DNA of 50,766 nucleotides from positions 1 to 50,766 of the forward strand of contig JAGARK010000015.1 in the NCBI GenBank assembly GCA_017622295.1. The letters are read 5' to 3'. This stretch comes from Oscillospiraceae bacterium (GTDB lineage: Bacteria; Bacillota; Clostridia; Oscillospirales; Oscillospiraceae). Position numbers and translations under genes: made by a program. A model generated the notes under the pieces. That model saw nothing but the letters and a program-made list of their open reading frames with translations, was not told the DNA's origin and ran no database searches. How positions within the stretch are numbered: position 1 is the first letter of the stretch; every line of letters starts with the position of its first letter. Shown here piece by piece: positions 15,967 through 23,919 of this stretch.

Positions 15967-17307
15967 ATGACGATCCTGAAAAACGGCACTCTGGTTACTC
16001 CCGATGGTCTGAAGAAGGCTGATTTGGCTTTCGAAGGCGACAAAATCATCAAAATCGGTGAAAATCTGACCGGCGAAACCATCGTGGATGTCTCCGGCTG
16101 CATCGTGTTCCCCGGCTTCATCGACGGCCACACCCATCTGGATCTGGTCAACAATCTGGGCCACACTGCCGACAATTTCGAAACCGGCTCCCGCGGCGCT
16201 GTCTGCGGCGGCACCACCACCTGCATGGACATGGCCACCCAGGAGCATGGTGACACCCTGGTCCACACCATGGAAGTCTGGAAGGATCTGGCTCAGAATA
16301 TTTCCTGCAACTACGGCATCCATATGTCCATTACCGACTGGAACGAAACCACCAAGGCAGAGATCCAGACCATGGCCGAAGAAGGCATTACCACCTACAA
16401 GACCTACACCGCCTACGGCATCGCCATCGACGACGTGGACACCATGGCTGTCCTGAAGGAGCTGAAGACCGTTAACGGCATCTGCGGCATTCACTGCGAG
16501 AACGGCCCCCTGATTCCCGTTCTTCAGAAGGAAGTTCTGGAATCCGGCATCACCAGTCCCGCCGGTCATCCCATCAGCAAGCCCGACTATCTGGAAGCAG
16601 AAGCCATCAACCGCGTGTGCTACATCGCTGAGATCGTGGACTCTCCCGTTCACATCGTTCACCTGTCCAGCAAGCTGGGTCTGGAAGAGATCCGCGCTGC
16701 CCGCAGCAGAGGCGTGACCGTTTACGCCGAGACCTGCCCCCAGTATCTGCTGTTCAACGACAGTGTCTACTCCCGGCCCGACGGCTCCAAGTGGGTCCTG
16801 AGCCCCCCCATCCGTAAGGATGAGGACATCGCCGCCCTCCACGAGGCCGTTGTCAACGGCGAGATCGGCACCATTGCTACTGACCACTGCCCCTTCAACT
16901 TCACGCTGAAGCAGTCCCAGGCTGCCAAGGGCTTCGATCAGATCCCCGGCGGCGGCGCAGGTGTCGAGCATCGTCCCGTGCTGATGATGACCCTCTTCAA
17001 GAACGAACTGGACTACGTCCAGCTCAACAAGATCCTCAGCGAAAATGCAGCCAAGCTGTTCAACCTGTACCCCAAGAAGGGTGCCCTGCTGGAAGGCTCC
17101 GACGCCGATATTACCGTCTGGGATCCCAGCGTCAAGTGGACCATTTCCGCCTCCAACCAGCACCAGAATGTGGACCATACTCCCTACGAAGGCTTTGAGG
17201 TCGAGGGCAAGGCAAAGTATGTCTACGTCAACGGCCAGCTGGCAGTCGTGGACGGCGAGCCCACCGGCGTTCAGGCAGGCACTTTCGTCCGGGCTGACTG
17301 TAATTAA
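15967..17307 (+). CDS. hyuA: D-hydantoinase / dihydropyrimidinase-type cyclic amidohydrolase
   Basis: 446 residues. The dihydropyrimidinase motifs are present: metal pair DGHTH (His55, His57), the carboxylated lysine in ITTYKTYTAYG (Lys145), HIVHLSS near 218 and IATDHCPF near 302. E. coli HyuA (YgeZ), in the equivalent cluster, is a D-phenylhydantoinase. The enzyme opens five- or six-membered cyclic ureides, which suits ring opening of an imidazolone or hydantoin-like urate product. It is a separate transcription unit between the arcC terminator and the ridA promoter. Dihydropyrimidinase in pyrimidine breakdown is the main alternative. A dedicated dihydroorotase is encoded at 22.7 kb. Confidence 0.88.
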   Translation: MTILKNGTLVTPDGLKKADLAFEGDKIIKIGENLTGETIVDVSGCIVFPGFIDGHTHLDLVNNLGHTADNFETGSRGAVCGGTTTCMDMATQEHGDTLVHTMEVWKDLAQNISCNYGIHMSITDWNETTKAEIQTMAEEGITTYKTYTAYGIAIDDVDTMAVLKELKTVNGICGIHCENGPLIPVLQKEVLESGITSPAGHPISKPDYLEAEAINRVCYIAEIVDSPVHIVHLSSKLGLEEIRAARSRGVTVYAETCPQYLLFNDSVYSRPDGSKWVLSPPIRKDEDIAALHEAVVNGEIGTIATDHCPFNFTLKQSQAAKGFDQIPGGGAGVEHRPVLMMTLFKNELDYVQLNKILSENAAKLFNLYPKKGALLEGSDADITVWDPSVKWTISASNQHQNVDHTPYEGFEVEGKAKYVYVNGQLAVVDGEPTGVQAGTFVRADCN

Positions 17308-17319
17308 TCGAAAAAACTC

Positions 17320-17348
17320 TTGTATTATCAGCGGGTTTCCGTTATAAT
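17320..17348 (+). promoter_or_regulatory. Sigma-A promoter for ridA
   Basis: TTGTAT (17320-17325), 17-bp spacer, perfect TATAAT (17343-17348), just after the hydantoinase stop. Confidence 0.8.
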
Positions 17349-17384
17349 CTAGTTATACTAAACTAACAAAGGAGAATGATTCCA

Positions 17385-17765
17385 ATGAGCAACATCGCTG
17401 TCAACACCACCAACGCTCCCGCCGCCATCGGCCCCTACTCCCAGGCCATCCAGGCCGGCAACACCATCTATGTTTCCGGTCAGCTGCCCATCGACCCCGC
17501 TACCGGCGCTTTCGCTGGTGACGAGATCAAGGCACAGACCCGTCAGAGCCTGACCAACATCAAGAACATCCTGGCCGAGGCCGGCACCGACATGTCCGCT
17601 GTTGTTAAGACCACCGTTCTGCTGGCTAACATCGCTGACTTCGCTGCTATGAACGAGGTTTACGCTGAGTTCTTCTCCGCTCCCTACCCCGCCCGTGCTG
17701 CTTTCCAGGTTGCCTGCCTGCCCAAGAACGCTCTGATCGAGATCGAGTGCGTCGCTGTTAAGTAA
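17385..17765 (+). CDS. ridA: RidA-family reactive enamine/imine deaminase
   Basis: 126 residues, the usual RidA length. The start at 17385 is preferred over an in-frame ATG at 17376 because the GGAG site (17371-17374) is 10 nt before it. Key residues are present: Tyr18 in IGPYSQA, Arg104 in YPARAAFQ and Glu120 in IEIEC. RidA hydrolyses 2-aminoacrylate and related imines released by PLP enzymes. YgeX, 5 kb upstream, makes 2-aminoacrylate in its reaction, so a housekeeping partner role in this pathway is a natural inference. It has its own promoter and a perfect terminator. Confidence 0.93.
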   Translation: MSNIAVNTTNAPAAIGPYSQAIQAGNTIYVSGQLPIDPATGAFAGDEIKAQTRQSLTNIKNILAEAGTDMSAVVKTTVLLANIADFAAMNEVYAEFFSAPYPARAAFQVACLPKNALIEIECVAVK

Positions 17766-17780
17766 TTTAGATCCCCAAAA

Positions 17781-17810
17781 AGCGTGCTGCTCCGGCAGCA
17801 CGCTTTTTTC
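17781..17810 (+). terminator. Intrinsic terminator after ridA
   Basis: A perfect 10-bp stem, AGCGTGCTGC (17781-17790) with GCAGCACGCT (17795-17804), 4-nt loop and a T-run. Confidence 0.93.
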
Positions 17811-17846
17811 ACGCCCAGCAAGTGAAATCTTAATGCGATGGATATC

Positions 17847-17875
17847 TTGTCAAGCTCCCAGATCGGTGCTATAAT
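17847..17875 (+). promoter_or_regulatory. Sigma-A promoter for trkA-trkH
   Basis: TTGTCA (17847-17852), 17-bp spacer, TATAAT (17870-17875). Confidence 0.8.
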
Positions 17876-17916
17876 GAGAATAATCTTGATTTTTTTCCAT
17901 TTTTCAGGAGGTTTCT

Positions 17917-19275
17917 ATGAATATCATTATTGCCGGTGACGGCCAGGTGGGCTCCACCCTGACAAGGCTTCTCTCCGCCGAAGGCCACGATGTCACCCTC
18001 ATTGACACCAATTCCCGGGTCCTGGAATCCAGTCAGGAATCCTTTGACGTGATGTCCGTCCACGGTAACTGCGCTTCCATGGAGGTTCTGCTCCAGGCAG
18101 GCGTGAAGGACGCGGATCTGCTCATCGCCGCCACCAATGCCGATGAGATCAATCTGCTGTGCTGCACCACCGCCCACGGTCTGAACAAAAAGCTGCACAC
18201 CATCGCCCGGATCCGCAATCCCGAATACACCGAGCAGATCTACACCATGCAGGACGTTTTCGGCCTGTCCATGGTCATCAATCCCGAAAAGCAGGCCGCC
18301 CAGGAGATCGAGCGCCTTCTGAAGTATCCGGGTTTTCTGAAGCGGGACAGCTTTGCCAAGGGCCGCACGGAGATCGTCGAGCTTCGGGTGGATGCCTCCA
18401 GCAAGCTTTGCAATGTGGCCCTGATCGACATGAATTCCATCGTCAAATGCCGGGTTCTGGTTTGTGCCGTTCTGCGGGGCGGCAACGCCATCGCCCCCGG
18501 CGGTAATTTCGTCCTGCGGGAAGGCGACCGGATTTTCGTCACCGCTCCCACAGAAAACCTGGCCACCCTGCTGCGCAATCTTGGCATTATCACCCGCCGG
18601 GTTCGCCGTGTGGTCCTGTGCGGCGGCGGCCGGGTCAGCTTCTATGTGGCCAGTTTGCTGGAAAAGAACGGCATTGCCGTACAGATCATCGAGCATGATT
18701 ACGACCGCTGCATGGAGCTGGCCGAAGATCTGCCCGACACCAACGTCATTCACGGCGACAGCACCGACCAGTCCCTGCTGGAAAGCGAGGGCCTTGCCGA
18801 TACCGACGCCCTGGTCAGCCTCACCGGACTGGATGAGCTGAACATGATCATTTCCCTCTATGGCCAGAGCCGCGGCGTGCCCCAGGTCATCACCAAGCTG
18901 AACCGCATGGAAAACCGCAGCATGGTCGACGCCCTGGGACTGGGCAGTGTCATCTGCCCCAAGGAGCTGTGCAGCAACACCATCGCCCGCTATGTCCGTG
19001 CCATGCAGAACCAGAGCGGTGCCGCCGTATCTCTGCACGCCATCGCCGACGGCCAGGCAGAAGCCATCGAATTTCTGGTGGATGAGCATACCCGCAACTG
19101 CAACATTCCCCTGAAGGATATCAAGCTCAAGCCCAATGTGCTGCTGGTATCCATCACTCATGGCTCCAAAACTGAGATTCCCGGCGGCCTTTCCTCCTTC
19201 CGCAAGGGCGACACCATCGTGGTGGTCACCAGCGGCCGGGGCACCATCCGTCAGCTCAACGACATCTTCGCATAA
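17917..19275 (+). CDS. trkA: Trk potassium uptake system, NAD-binding regulatory subunit TrkA
   Basis: 452 residues with the TrkA tandem layout of RCK_N-RCK_C twice. The first nucleotide-binding motif is GDGQVG (Gly7, Gly9, Gly12); the second is CGGGRVSFYVA near 235. The C-terminal half ends with an RCK_C domain (KGDTIVVVTS). TrkA is a cytoplasmic ring that gates the TrkH channel with NAD(H) or ATP. trkH follows after 11 nt, so they form one operon. Codon use (CGG and CCG more frequent) is less biased than in the purine genes. Confidence 0.95.
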   Translation: MNIIIAGDGQVGSTLTRLLSAEGHDVTLIDTNSRVLESSQESFDVMSVHGNCASMEVLLQAGVKDADLLIAATNADEINLLCCTTAHGLNKKLHTIARIRNPEYTEQIYTMQDVFGLSMVINPEKQAAQEIERLLKYPGFLKRDSFAKGRTEIVELRVDASSKLCNVALIDMNSIVKCRVLVCAVLRGGNAIAPGGNFVLREGDRIFVTAPTENLATLLRNLGIITRRVRRVVLCGGGRVSFYVASLLEKNGIAVQIIEHDYDRCMELAEDLPDTNVIHGDSTDQSLLESEGLADTDALVSLTGLDELNMIISLYGQSRGVPQVITKLNRMENRSMVDALGLGSVICPKELCSNTIARYVRAMQNQSGAAVSLHAIADGQAEAIEFLVDEHTRNCNIPLKDIKLKPNVLLVSITHGSKTEIPGGLSSFRKGDTIVVVTSGRGTIRQLNDIFA

Positions 19276-19286
19276 GGGAGCTGCCT

Positions 19287-20741
19287 ATGAATTATAAAAT
19301 GATGGGACGCTTCATTTCCCAGATTCTGTTCATTGAAGCGCTGTTTATGATCCCGGCGGTGGGCATCGGCCTTTACTGCGGCGAAACTGCAGCAGTAAAG
19401 GGATTTGCGCTGACGCTGGGACTCATGTCCGCGATCATTGCGGTTCTGATTATGCTCTGCCGGGGCGCACCCAGCGCTTTCTACGCCAAGGAAGGCATGG
19501 TCTGTGTCGGCGTCAGCTGGATTGTGCTGAGTCTGCTGGGCTGTCTGCCCTTTTACTTCTCCGGCGAGATCCCCAGCTACATCGATGCGTTTTTTGAGAT
19601 CGTCTCCGGCTTTACCACCACTGGCTCCTCTATTCTGACCGATGTGGAAGCACTGTCCAACAGTATCCTCTACTGGCGCAGCTTCAGCCACTGGCTGGGC
19701 GGCATGGGTGTTCTGGTATTCCTGCTGGCCATTACCCCCAGCGGTGCCAAGGGCACCGGCTTTACCATGCATCTGCTCCGGGCGGAAAGTCCCGGCCCCA
19801 ATGTAGGCAAGCTGGTTCCCAAGATGCGTAAAACTGCCGCAATTCTTTACATCATCTATATCGTAATGACCATTGTGAATATCATTTTTCTGCTGGCAGG
19901 CGGCATGAGCCTGTTTGAATCCGTCTGTACCGCCTTCGGCACTGCCGGTACCGGCGGCTTCGGCATCAAGAATGATTCCATGGCCAGCTACTCCCCCTAT
20001 ATTCAGAACGTGACCACCGTGTTCATGGCTCTGTTCGGTATCAATTTCAGCTGTTATTATCTGCTGCTTCTGAGGCAGTTCAAGAGCGTCTTCAAAGACG
20101 AGGAGCTGCGGCTGTATCTCGGCCTGATCTTTGGCAGCACCGCGCTGATCGTACTGAATCTGCGGGGATACTACCCGACGCTGGAGGAAACCATCCGCCA
20201 CGCCGCTTTCACCGTCTCCACCATCATCACTACCACTGGCTTCGCCACCACAGATTTTGACCTGTGGCCTGCCTTCTCCAAGGCCATTGTGATGATGCTG
20301 ATGCTCATCGGTGCCTGCGCCGGCTCCACCGGCGGCGGCTTCAAATGCGCCCGGCTGCTGCTGGTTCTGAAAAGCCTGAAGCGCAATATCCGTCAGGTCA
20401 TTTCCCCCCGGAAGGTTCAGGTGGTCCGCAACAACGGTGCCATCGTGGACGAGAAAATTCTCGACAACGCCAACGCCTACCTGGCTGCCTACGTCATCAT
20501 CATCTTTGTCAGCTTCCTGCTGGTGTCTCTGGATGAATTCTCCATCGGCACCAATTTCACCGCTGTGCTGGCCTGCTTCAACAACATCGGCCCCGGTCTG
20601 GAAGCGGTGGGCCCCACCTGCAATTTTTCAGGATACAGCGTCCTGTCCAAGCTGGTGCTGTGCTTTGATATGCTGGCGGGCAGACTGGAGATCTTCCCCA
20701 TCCTGGCGCTGCTGTCCAGAAGCACCTGGACCTCCAAATAA
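19287..20741 (+). CDS. trkH: Trk potassium channel/transporter subunit TrkH
   Basis: 484 residues with many membrane segments and the four selectivity-filter-like P-loops: FTTTGSSIL near 110, GTAGTGGFG near 225, ITTTGFATT near 315 and the last near NNIGPGLEAVGP at about 432. It imports potassium across the cell membrane with TrkA. A GGGAGC site precedes the ATG. A bidirectional terminator separates it from yqeB, which converges from the other strand. Confidence 0.95.
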   Translation: MNYKMMGRFISQILFIEALFMIPAVGIGLYCGETAAVKGFALTLGLMSAIIAVLIMLCRGAPSAFYAKEGMVCVGVSWIVLSLLGCLPFYFSGEIPSYIDAFFEIVSGFTTTGSSILTDVEALSNSILYWRSFSHWLGGMGVLVFLLAITPSGAKGTGFTMHLLRAESPGPNVGKLVPKMRKTAAILYIIYIVMTIVNIIFLLAGGMSLFESVCTAFGTAGTGGFGIKNDSMASYSPYIQNVTTVFMALFGINFSCYYLLLLRQFKSVFKDEELRLYLGLIFGSTALIVLNLRGYYPTLEETIRHAAFTVSTIITTTGFATTDFDLWPAFSKAIVMMLMLIGACAGSTGGGFKCARLLLVLKSLKRNIRQVISPRKVQVVRNNGAIVDEKILDNANAYLAAYVIIIFVSFLLVSLDEFSIGTNFTAVLACFNNIGPGLEAVGPTCNFSGYSVLSKLVLCFDMLAGRLEIFPILALLSRSTWTSK

Positions 20742-20749
20742 CGCACAAA

Positions 20750-20778
20750 ACAGGCATACCTTGTGGTATGCCTGTTTA
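20750..20778. terminator. Bidirectional terminator between trkH and yqeB
   Basis: CAGGCATACC (20751-20760) pairs with GGTATGCCTG (20765-20774) around TTGT. A-rich sequence on one side and T-rich on the other let it serve both strands. Confidence 0.85.
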
Positions 20779-20791
20779 TCATTCTATGTAT

Positions 20792-21598
20792 TTATTTGCT
20801 TACTGCCGCGCAGACCTGCTCCAGCACGGAGCCGGCAATGCACCGGGCCTTGTCGGAAATCAGCCAGCAGTTTTCCAGCTCAGACTCCCGGGGATCGATA
20901 TCGGCGATCTTGAAGCCCTCGGTAACAGGATAACCGTCCCGGATCAGGCCCCGGATGATACCGGAAATGGTGGCCATAACGGGAACACGGCCTTTCGCCG
21001 TCTCAACGTAGGCAATCTCTGTGCCTGCCTGGACGATATCGCCGATGGCATGGACGTTCCGCAGAACGCCCTCTGCTGGGCTGTGCATGACCCGCTCCTT
21101 GCCGTAGCCGCCGATGATGCCGGGAATGCCGGTATTGGGCTTGGCGGAGCCCTCCTTGATGACCCGGCCCAGCTTATGGCCGCGGCTGGTCTCAATGACC
21201 ACATCCACATCCTCGCCGGCCACGAATCCGGGGCCCAGCGCGATGGTGGCAGGGGCCATATCCCGGGTGGTGCCCACATTCACCTTGGCAATGATGGCGT
21301 CCACCAATACCGCAGGCTTCACATTTTCCAGGCACTGCCCCAGGGGATCCACCAGCATGGGCACATTACCCTGAGCCCAGACCTCCTCCATCTGAGATAC
21401 ATCAGAAATCCGCACGGCAGTCAGCCCCTCGACGGTGGCCTTGCCCTCATAAACAGCCTCGCTCAGGGACACCTGACGGCGAATTGCCGCAGGATGCTCC
21501 GCCTCCAAAACCAGAACCCGGAATCCGGCAGACCAGAGCCGATGGATGGTACCGGTGGCCAGATCGCCGCCGCCGCGAACAACAATCAGTTCATTCAT
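20792..21598 (-). CDS. yqeB: Selenium-dependent molybdenum hydroxylase accessory protein YqeB
   Basis: 268 residues from the ATG at 21598 (MNELIVVRGGGDLATG). It matches the YqeB/EF2563 family, whose members occur beside selenium-dependent molybdenum hydroxylases and are thought to help load or deliver selenium to the Mo cofactor. Visible features are an N-terminal Rossmann-like start (VRGGGDLA) and a C-terminal half with VPVMATISGIIRGL, typical of the family. An AGAGGAAA site lies inside the end of yqeC, and only one base separates the two genes, so they are translationally linked. The xanthine dehydrogenase it should serve is at 7.3 kb on the other strand. Confidence 0.9.
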   Translation of the reverse strand: MNELIVVRGGGDLATGTIHRLWSAGFRVLVLEAEHPAAIRRQVSLSEAVYEGKATVEGLTAVRISDVSQMEEVWAQGNVPMLVDPLGQCLENVKPAVLVDAIIAKVNVGTTRDMAPATIALGPGFVAGEDVDVVIETSRGHKLGRVIKEGSAKPNTGIPGIIGGYGKERVMHSPAEGVLRNVHAIGDIVQAGTEIAYVETAKGRVPVMATISGIIRGLIRDGYPVTEGFKIADIDPRESELENCWLISDKARCIAGSVLEQVCAAVSK

Positions 21599-21599
21599 A

Positions 21600-22373
21600 T
21601 CATTTCCTCTTTCCCAAACCGTTTGACATTTGATCATATTTTACCCGCTCCTCCGGGTCAAAGGCAGTCATGACCACCTGGTCAATGCCGTATTCCCGGA
21701 GCCGGGCTGCAATTTCATTGGCGCTTCTGCGGCGGGGGCCATCGTCACACTGGTTCAGCACCACGCAGAACCGGCGCTGAAGCACATCCTTCCGGCTGCC
21801 CCGTTCCGAGGATAGGATCTTTGCCGCATCCTCCTCCGTCAGAATATGGTCCGCCGCCACATCCAGAAGCTGCGTGGCCCCCAGCAGGCCGAAACAGCAC
21901 TCATGCAGGGGCTTTCCCAAGGCTGACAGCCCCATCACCGCGATGACCAGATCGCTCTGGGGCACAAACACCGGCTCCCCCTCCCGGGGGACCTTGATGG
22001 GGCAGTGCTTGGAGCCGTCGGCTTCGATGAAGGCCACGTCCGCCTCCTCCAGAAGCCGGTCCAGCATCTGCGGATCGGGCATCTTCAGCTTGCCCTTTTC
22101 CGGCACCGGGATGCCCACCACCGCGAATCTCCCCTGGGCCCACAGATTCCGAACGGACTCCGCCGAATCGGCATAGTACTCCCGGGCGGGGGCAAAAATA
22201 TGAGTGGTGGTGGTCACGAGGACCTTTTTACCCTCTCTGGCGCAGGTTTGTGCCATAAAGTACATCAGGGTCGTCTTTCCGCCGCCGCCCACCAGAGATA
22301 CAATGTGGCCAGTCTCGCCGAAAAACCCGAAAACCTGTTTCAGAGCCGAGGGGCTTGACGCAAAAATCCGCAT
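21600..22373 (-). CDS. yqeC: Putative selenium-dependent hydroxylase accessory protein YqeC
   Basis: 257 residues. A P-loop-like GGGGKTT at 29-35 follows the opening HIVSLVGGGG strand. FIEADGSKHCPIKVP near 115 is characteristic of YqeC, as is FVPQSDLVIAVMGLSALGKP. The role is inferred from strict co-occurrence with yqeB, mocA and selenium-type molybdenum hydroxylases: an NTP-dependent step in maturing the selenium-containing Mo cofactor. It is first of the two-gene unit yqeC-yqeB and has its own promoter, divergent from the pyr operon. Confidence 0.9.
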   Translation of the reverse strand: MRIFASSPSALKQVFGFFGETGHIVSLVGGGGKTTLMYFMAQTCAREGKKVLVTTTTHIFAPAREYYADSAESVRNLWAQGRFAVVGIPVPEKGKLKMPDPQMLDRLLEEADVAFIEADGSKHCPIKVPREGEPVFVPQSDLVIAVMGLSALGKPLHECCFGLLGATQLLDVAADHILTEEDAAKILSSERGSRKDVLQRRFCVVLNQCDDGPRRRSANEIAARLREYGIDQVVMTAFDPEERVKYDQMSNGLGKRK

Positions 22374-22413
22374 AGGCCGGCTCCTTTTTCATTTATTGAA
22401 TATCCTTATCCAT

Positions 22414-22442
22414 ATCATACAAAATAATGGACAGAATTTCAA
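22414..22442 (-). promoter_or_regulatory. Promoter for yqeC-yqeB
   Basis: On the - strand TTGAAA (22437-22442), 17-bp spacer, TATGAT (22414-22419). Confidence 0.7.
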
Positions 22443-22499
22443 CCCAATATTCCTCCTGTCAAAGACCGTTTCTTGTGTGAATTGTCCTCCGCATTCCGG

Positions 22500-22528
22500 T
22501 TGACAAGAAAGTTATTTCGTGGTATAAT
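22500..22528 (+). promoter_or_regulatory. Perfect consensus sigma-A promoter for pyrC
   Basis: TTGACA (22500-22505), exactly 17 bp, TATAAT (22523-22528). Both boxes are perfect, so control is expected after initiation, in the leader. Confidence 0.9.
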
Positions 22529-22534
22529 TCATTG

Positions 22535-22650
22535 GAACAAATGGGGCCAAACCGTTCAATTCGACCGGTAAAAGTCAGTTCTTTCAGACTTTTGTCTTGC
22601 CGAATCCAACGGCAGGGCTTTTTTTATGAAGTATTTGAAAGGAGATCACC
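22535..22650 (+). promoter_or_regulatory. Attenuator-like leader of the pyr operon
   Basis: The leader holds a terminator hairpin: GTCTTGCCG (22594-22602) pairs with CGGCAGGGC (22610-22618), including two G-U pairs, and is followed by seven T residues (22619-22625), all before the pyrC ribosome binding site. Upstream, AAAAGTC (22570-22576) pairs with GACTTTT (22587-22593). CGGTAA (22566-22571 region) can also pair with TTGCCG, which would break the terminator, and ACCG/CGGT pairing (around 22550-22569) can in turn block that. This is a terminator / antiterminator / anti-antiterminator design as in PyrR-controlled operons, but I do not see the classic PyrR-binding loop sequence. Confidence 0.65.
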
Positions 22651-23841
22651 ATGGCACAGAGCATCAACGCAAAGGTTTACGGCAGCGCGTCTGTCGTTCT
22701 GTCTGACGACCTCACTGTTTTCAATTCCTCCAAGTATGCAGTTTTTCCCGGCTTTTGTGATGTACATGTACATTTCAGAGAGCCGGGATTTTCTTATAAG
22801 GAGACGATTCGCTCCGGCTGCGCCAGCGCTGCCCGGGGTGGCTACACCGCCGTGTGCACCATGCCCAACCTGAATCCCGTTCCCGACGACCTCGAGCACC
22901 TGAAGGCTCAGACCGACATCATCGAGACCGATGCCTGCATCCATGTCTATCCCTACGGTGCCATCACCGTGGGCGAAAAAGGTGAGACCCTGGCAGACCT
23001 GGAGGGCATGGCTCCCAATGTATGTGCCTTCTCCGACGACGGCAAGGGCGTCCAGAGTGACGACATGATGCGTGAGGCTATGAAGCGGGCCAAGGCGCTG
23101 GGTAAAATGATTGTGGCCCACTGCGAGGTCAACGACCTGCTCCACGGCGGCTATATCCACGATGGCGAATACGCCAGGCTCCACGGCCACCGGGGCATCT
23201 GCTCCGAAAGCGAATGGGCCCAGGTCGCCCGGGATATCGAGCTGGTGAAGGAGATCGGCTGCAAGTACCATGTCTGCCACATCTCCACCAAGGAGACCGT
23301 CGATATCATCCGCAAGGCCAAGGCCGAGGGCGTGGACATCACCTGTGAAACCGGCCCCCACTACCTGGTCATGAACGACATGGACCTGCAGGAGGACGGC
23401 CGCTTCAAGATGAATCCCCCCATCCGCTCCGAAGAGGACCGGAAGGCTCTGCTGGAAGGCATTCTTGACGGCACCATCGACATGCTGGCCACTGACCACG
23501 CCCCCCACTCCGCAGAGGAAAAGTCCAGAGGCCTGGAAAAGAGCGTCTTCGGCATCGTGGGTCTGGAAACCGCATTCCCCATCATGTACACTTATCTGGT
23601 CAAGCCCGGCATCATGACCATGGAGCGGCTGGTGGAGGTCATGGTGGAAGCTCCCAGAAAGCGCTTCGATCTGCCCCTGGGCGAGGACTTCTCCATCTGG
23701 GATCTGGATGCCGAATATGAGATCGACCCTGCCGAATTCGTTTCTCTGGGCAAGGCCACCACATTCACCGGCTGGAAGGTAAACGGCCGCTGCATGGCCA
23801 CCGTCTGCGACGGCAAAGTTGTGTGGAAAGAAGACAAATAA
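22651..23841 (+). CDS. pyrC: Dihydroorotase
   Basis: 396 residues. Motifs: DVHVHFREPG (metal His pair near 39-41), an AHCE segment near 155, HICHIST-type segment (YHVCHISTKET) near 212, and ATDHAPHSAEEK near 283, which carries the catalytic Asp. This is the class I dihydroorotase form. It closes N-carbamoyl-aspartate to dihydroorotate in pyrimidine synthesis. It is the first pyr gene after the attenuator-like leader. Unlike the usual order it precedes the pyrK-pyrD-pyrF-pyrE-pyrB-pyrI block, with a probable internal promoter between. Confidence 0.95.
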   Translation: MAQSINAKVYGSASVVLSDDLTVFNSSKYAVFPGFCDVHVHFREPGFSYKETIRSGCASAARGGYTAVCTMPNLNPVPDDLEHLKAQTDIIETDACIHVYPYGAITVGEKGETLADLEGMAPNVCAFSDDGKGVQSDDMMREAMKRAKALGKMIVAHCEVNDLLHGGYIHDGEYARLHGHRGICSESEWAQVARDIELVKEIGCKYHVCHISTKETVDIIRKAKAEGVDITCETGPHYLVMNDMDLQEDGRFKMNPPIRSEEDRKALLEGILDGTIDMLATDHAPHSAEEKSRGLEKSVFGIVGLETAFPIMYTYLVKPGIMTMERLVEVMVEAPRKRFDLPLGEDFSIWDLDAEYEIDPAEFVSLGKATTFTGWKVNGRCMATVCDGKVVWKEDK

Positions 23842-23853
23842 AAGCACTTTGCC

Positions 23854-23882
23854 TTGACTCAGGACGAATTACATTATATCAT
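23854..23882 (+). promoter_or_regulatory. Internal promoter before pyrK
   Basis: TTGACT (23854-23859), 17-bp spacer, TATCAT (23877-23882). The predicted start lies next to a run of six C residues (23892-23897). Confidence 0.6.
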
Positions 23883-23919
23883 TAAGAGAGACCCCCCGAC
23901 TAAATGTACGAGGTGAATT

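Noticed and set aside
22545-22572. T-loop-like GTTCAATTC suggesting a tRNA
   Set aside because: No matching 5-bp T-stem, acceptor stem or anticodon arm can be folded around it; it belongs to the pyr leader.
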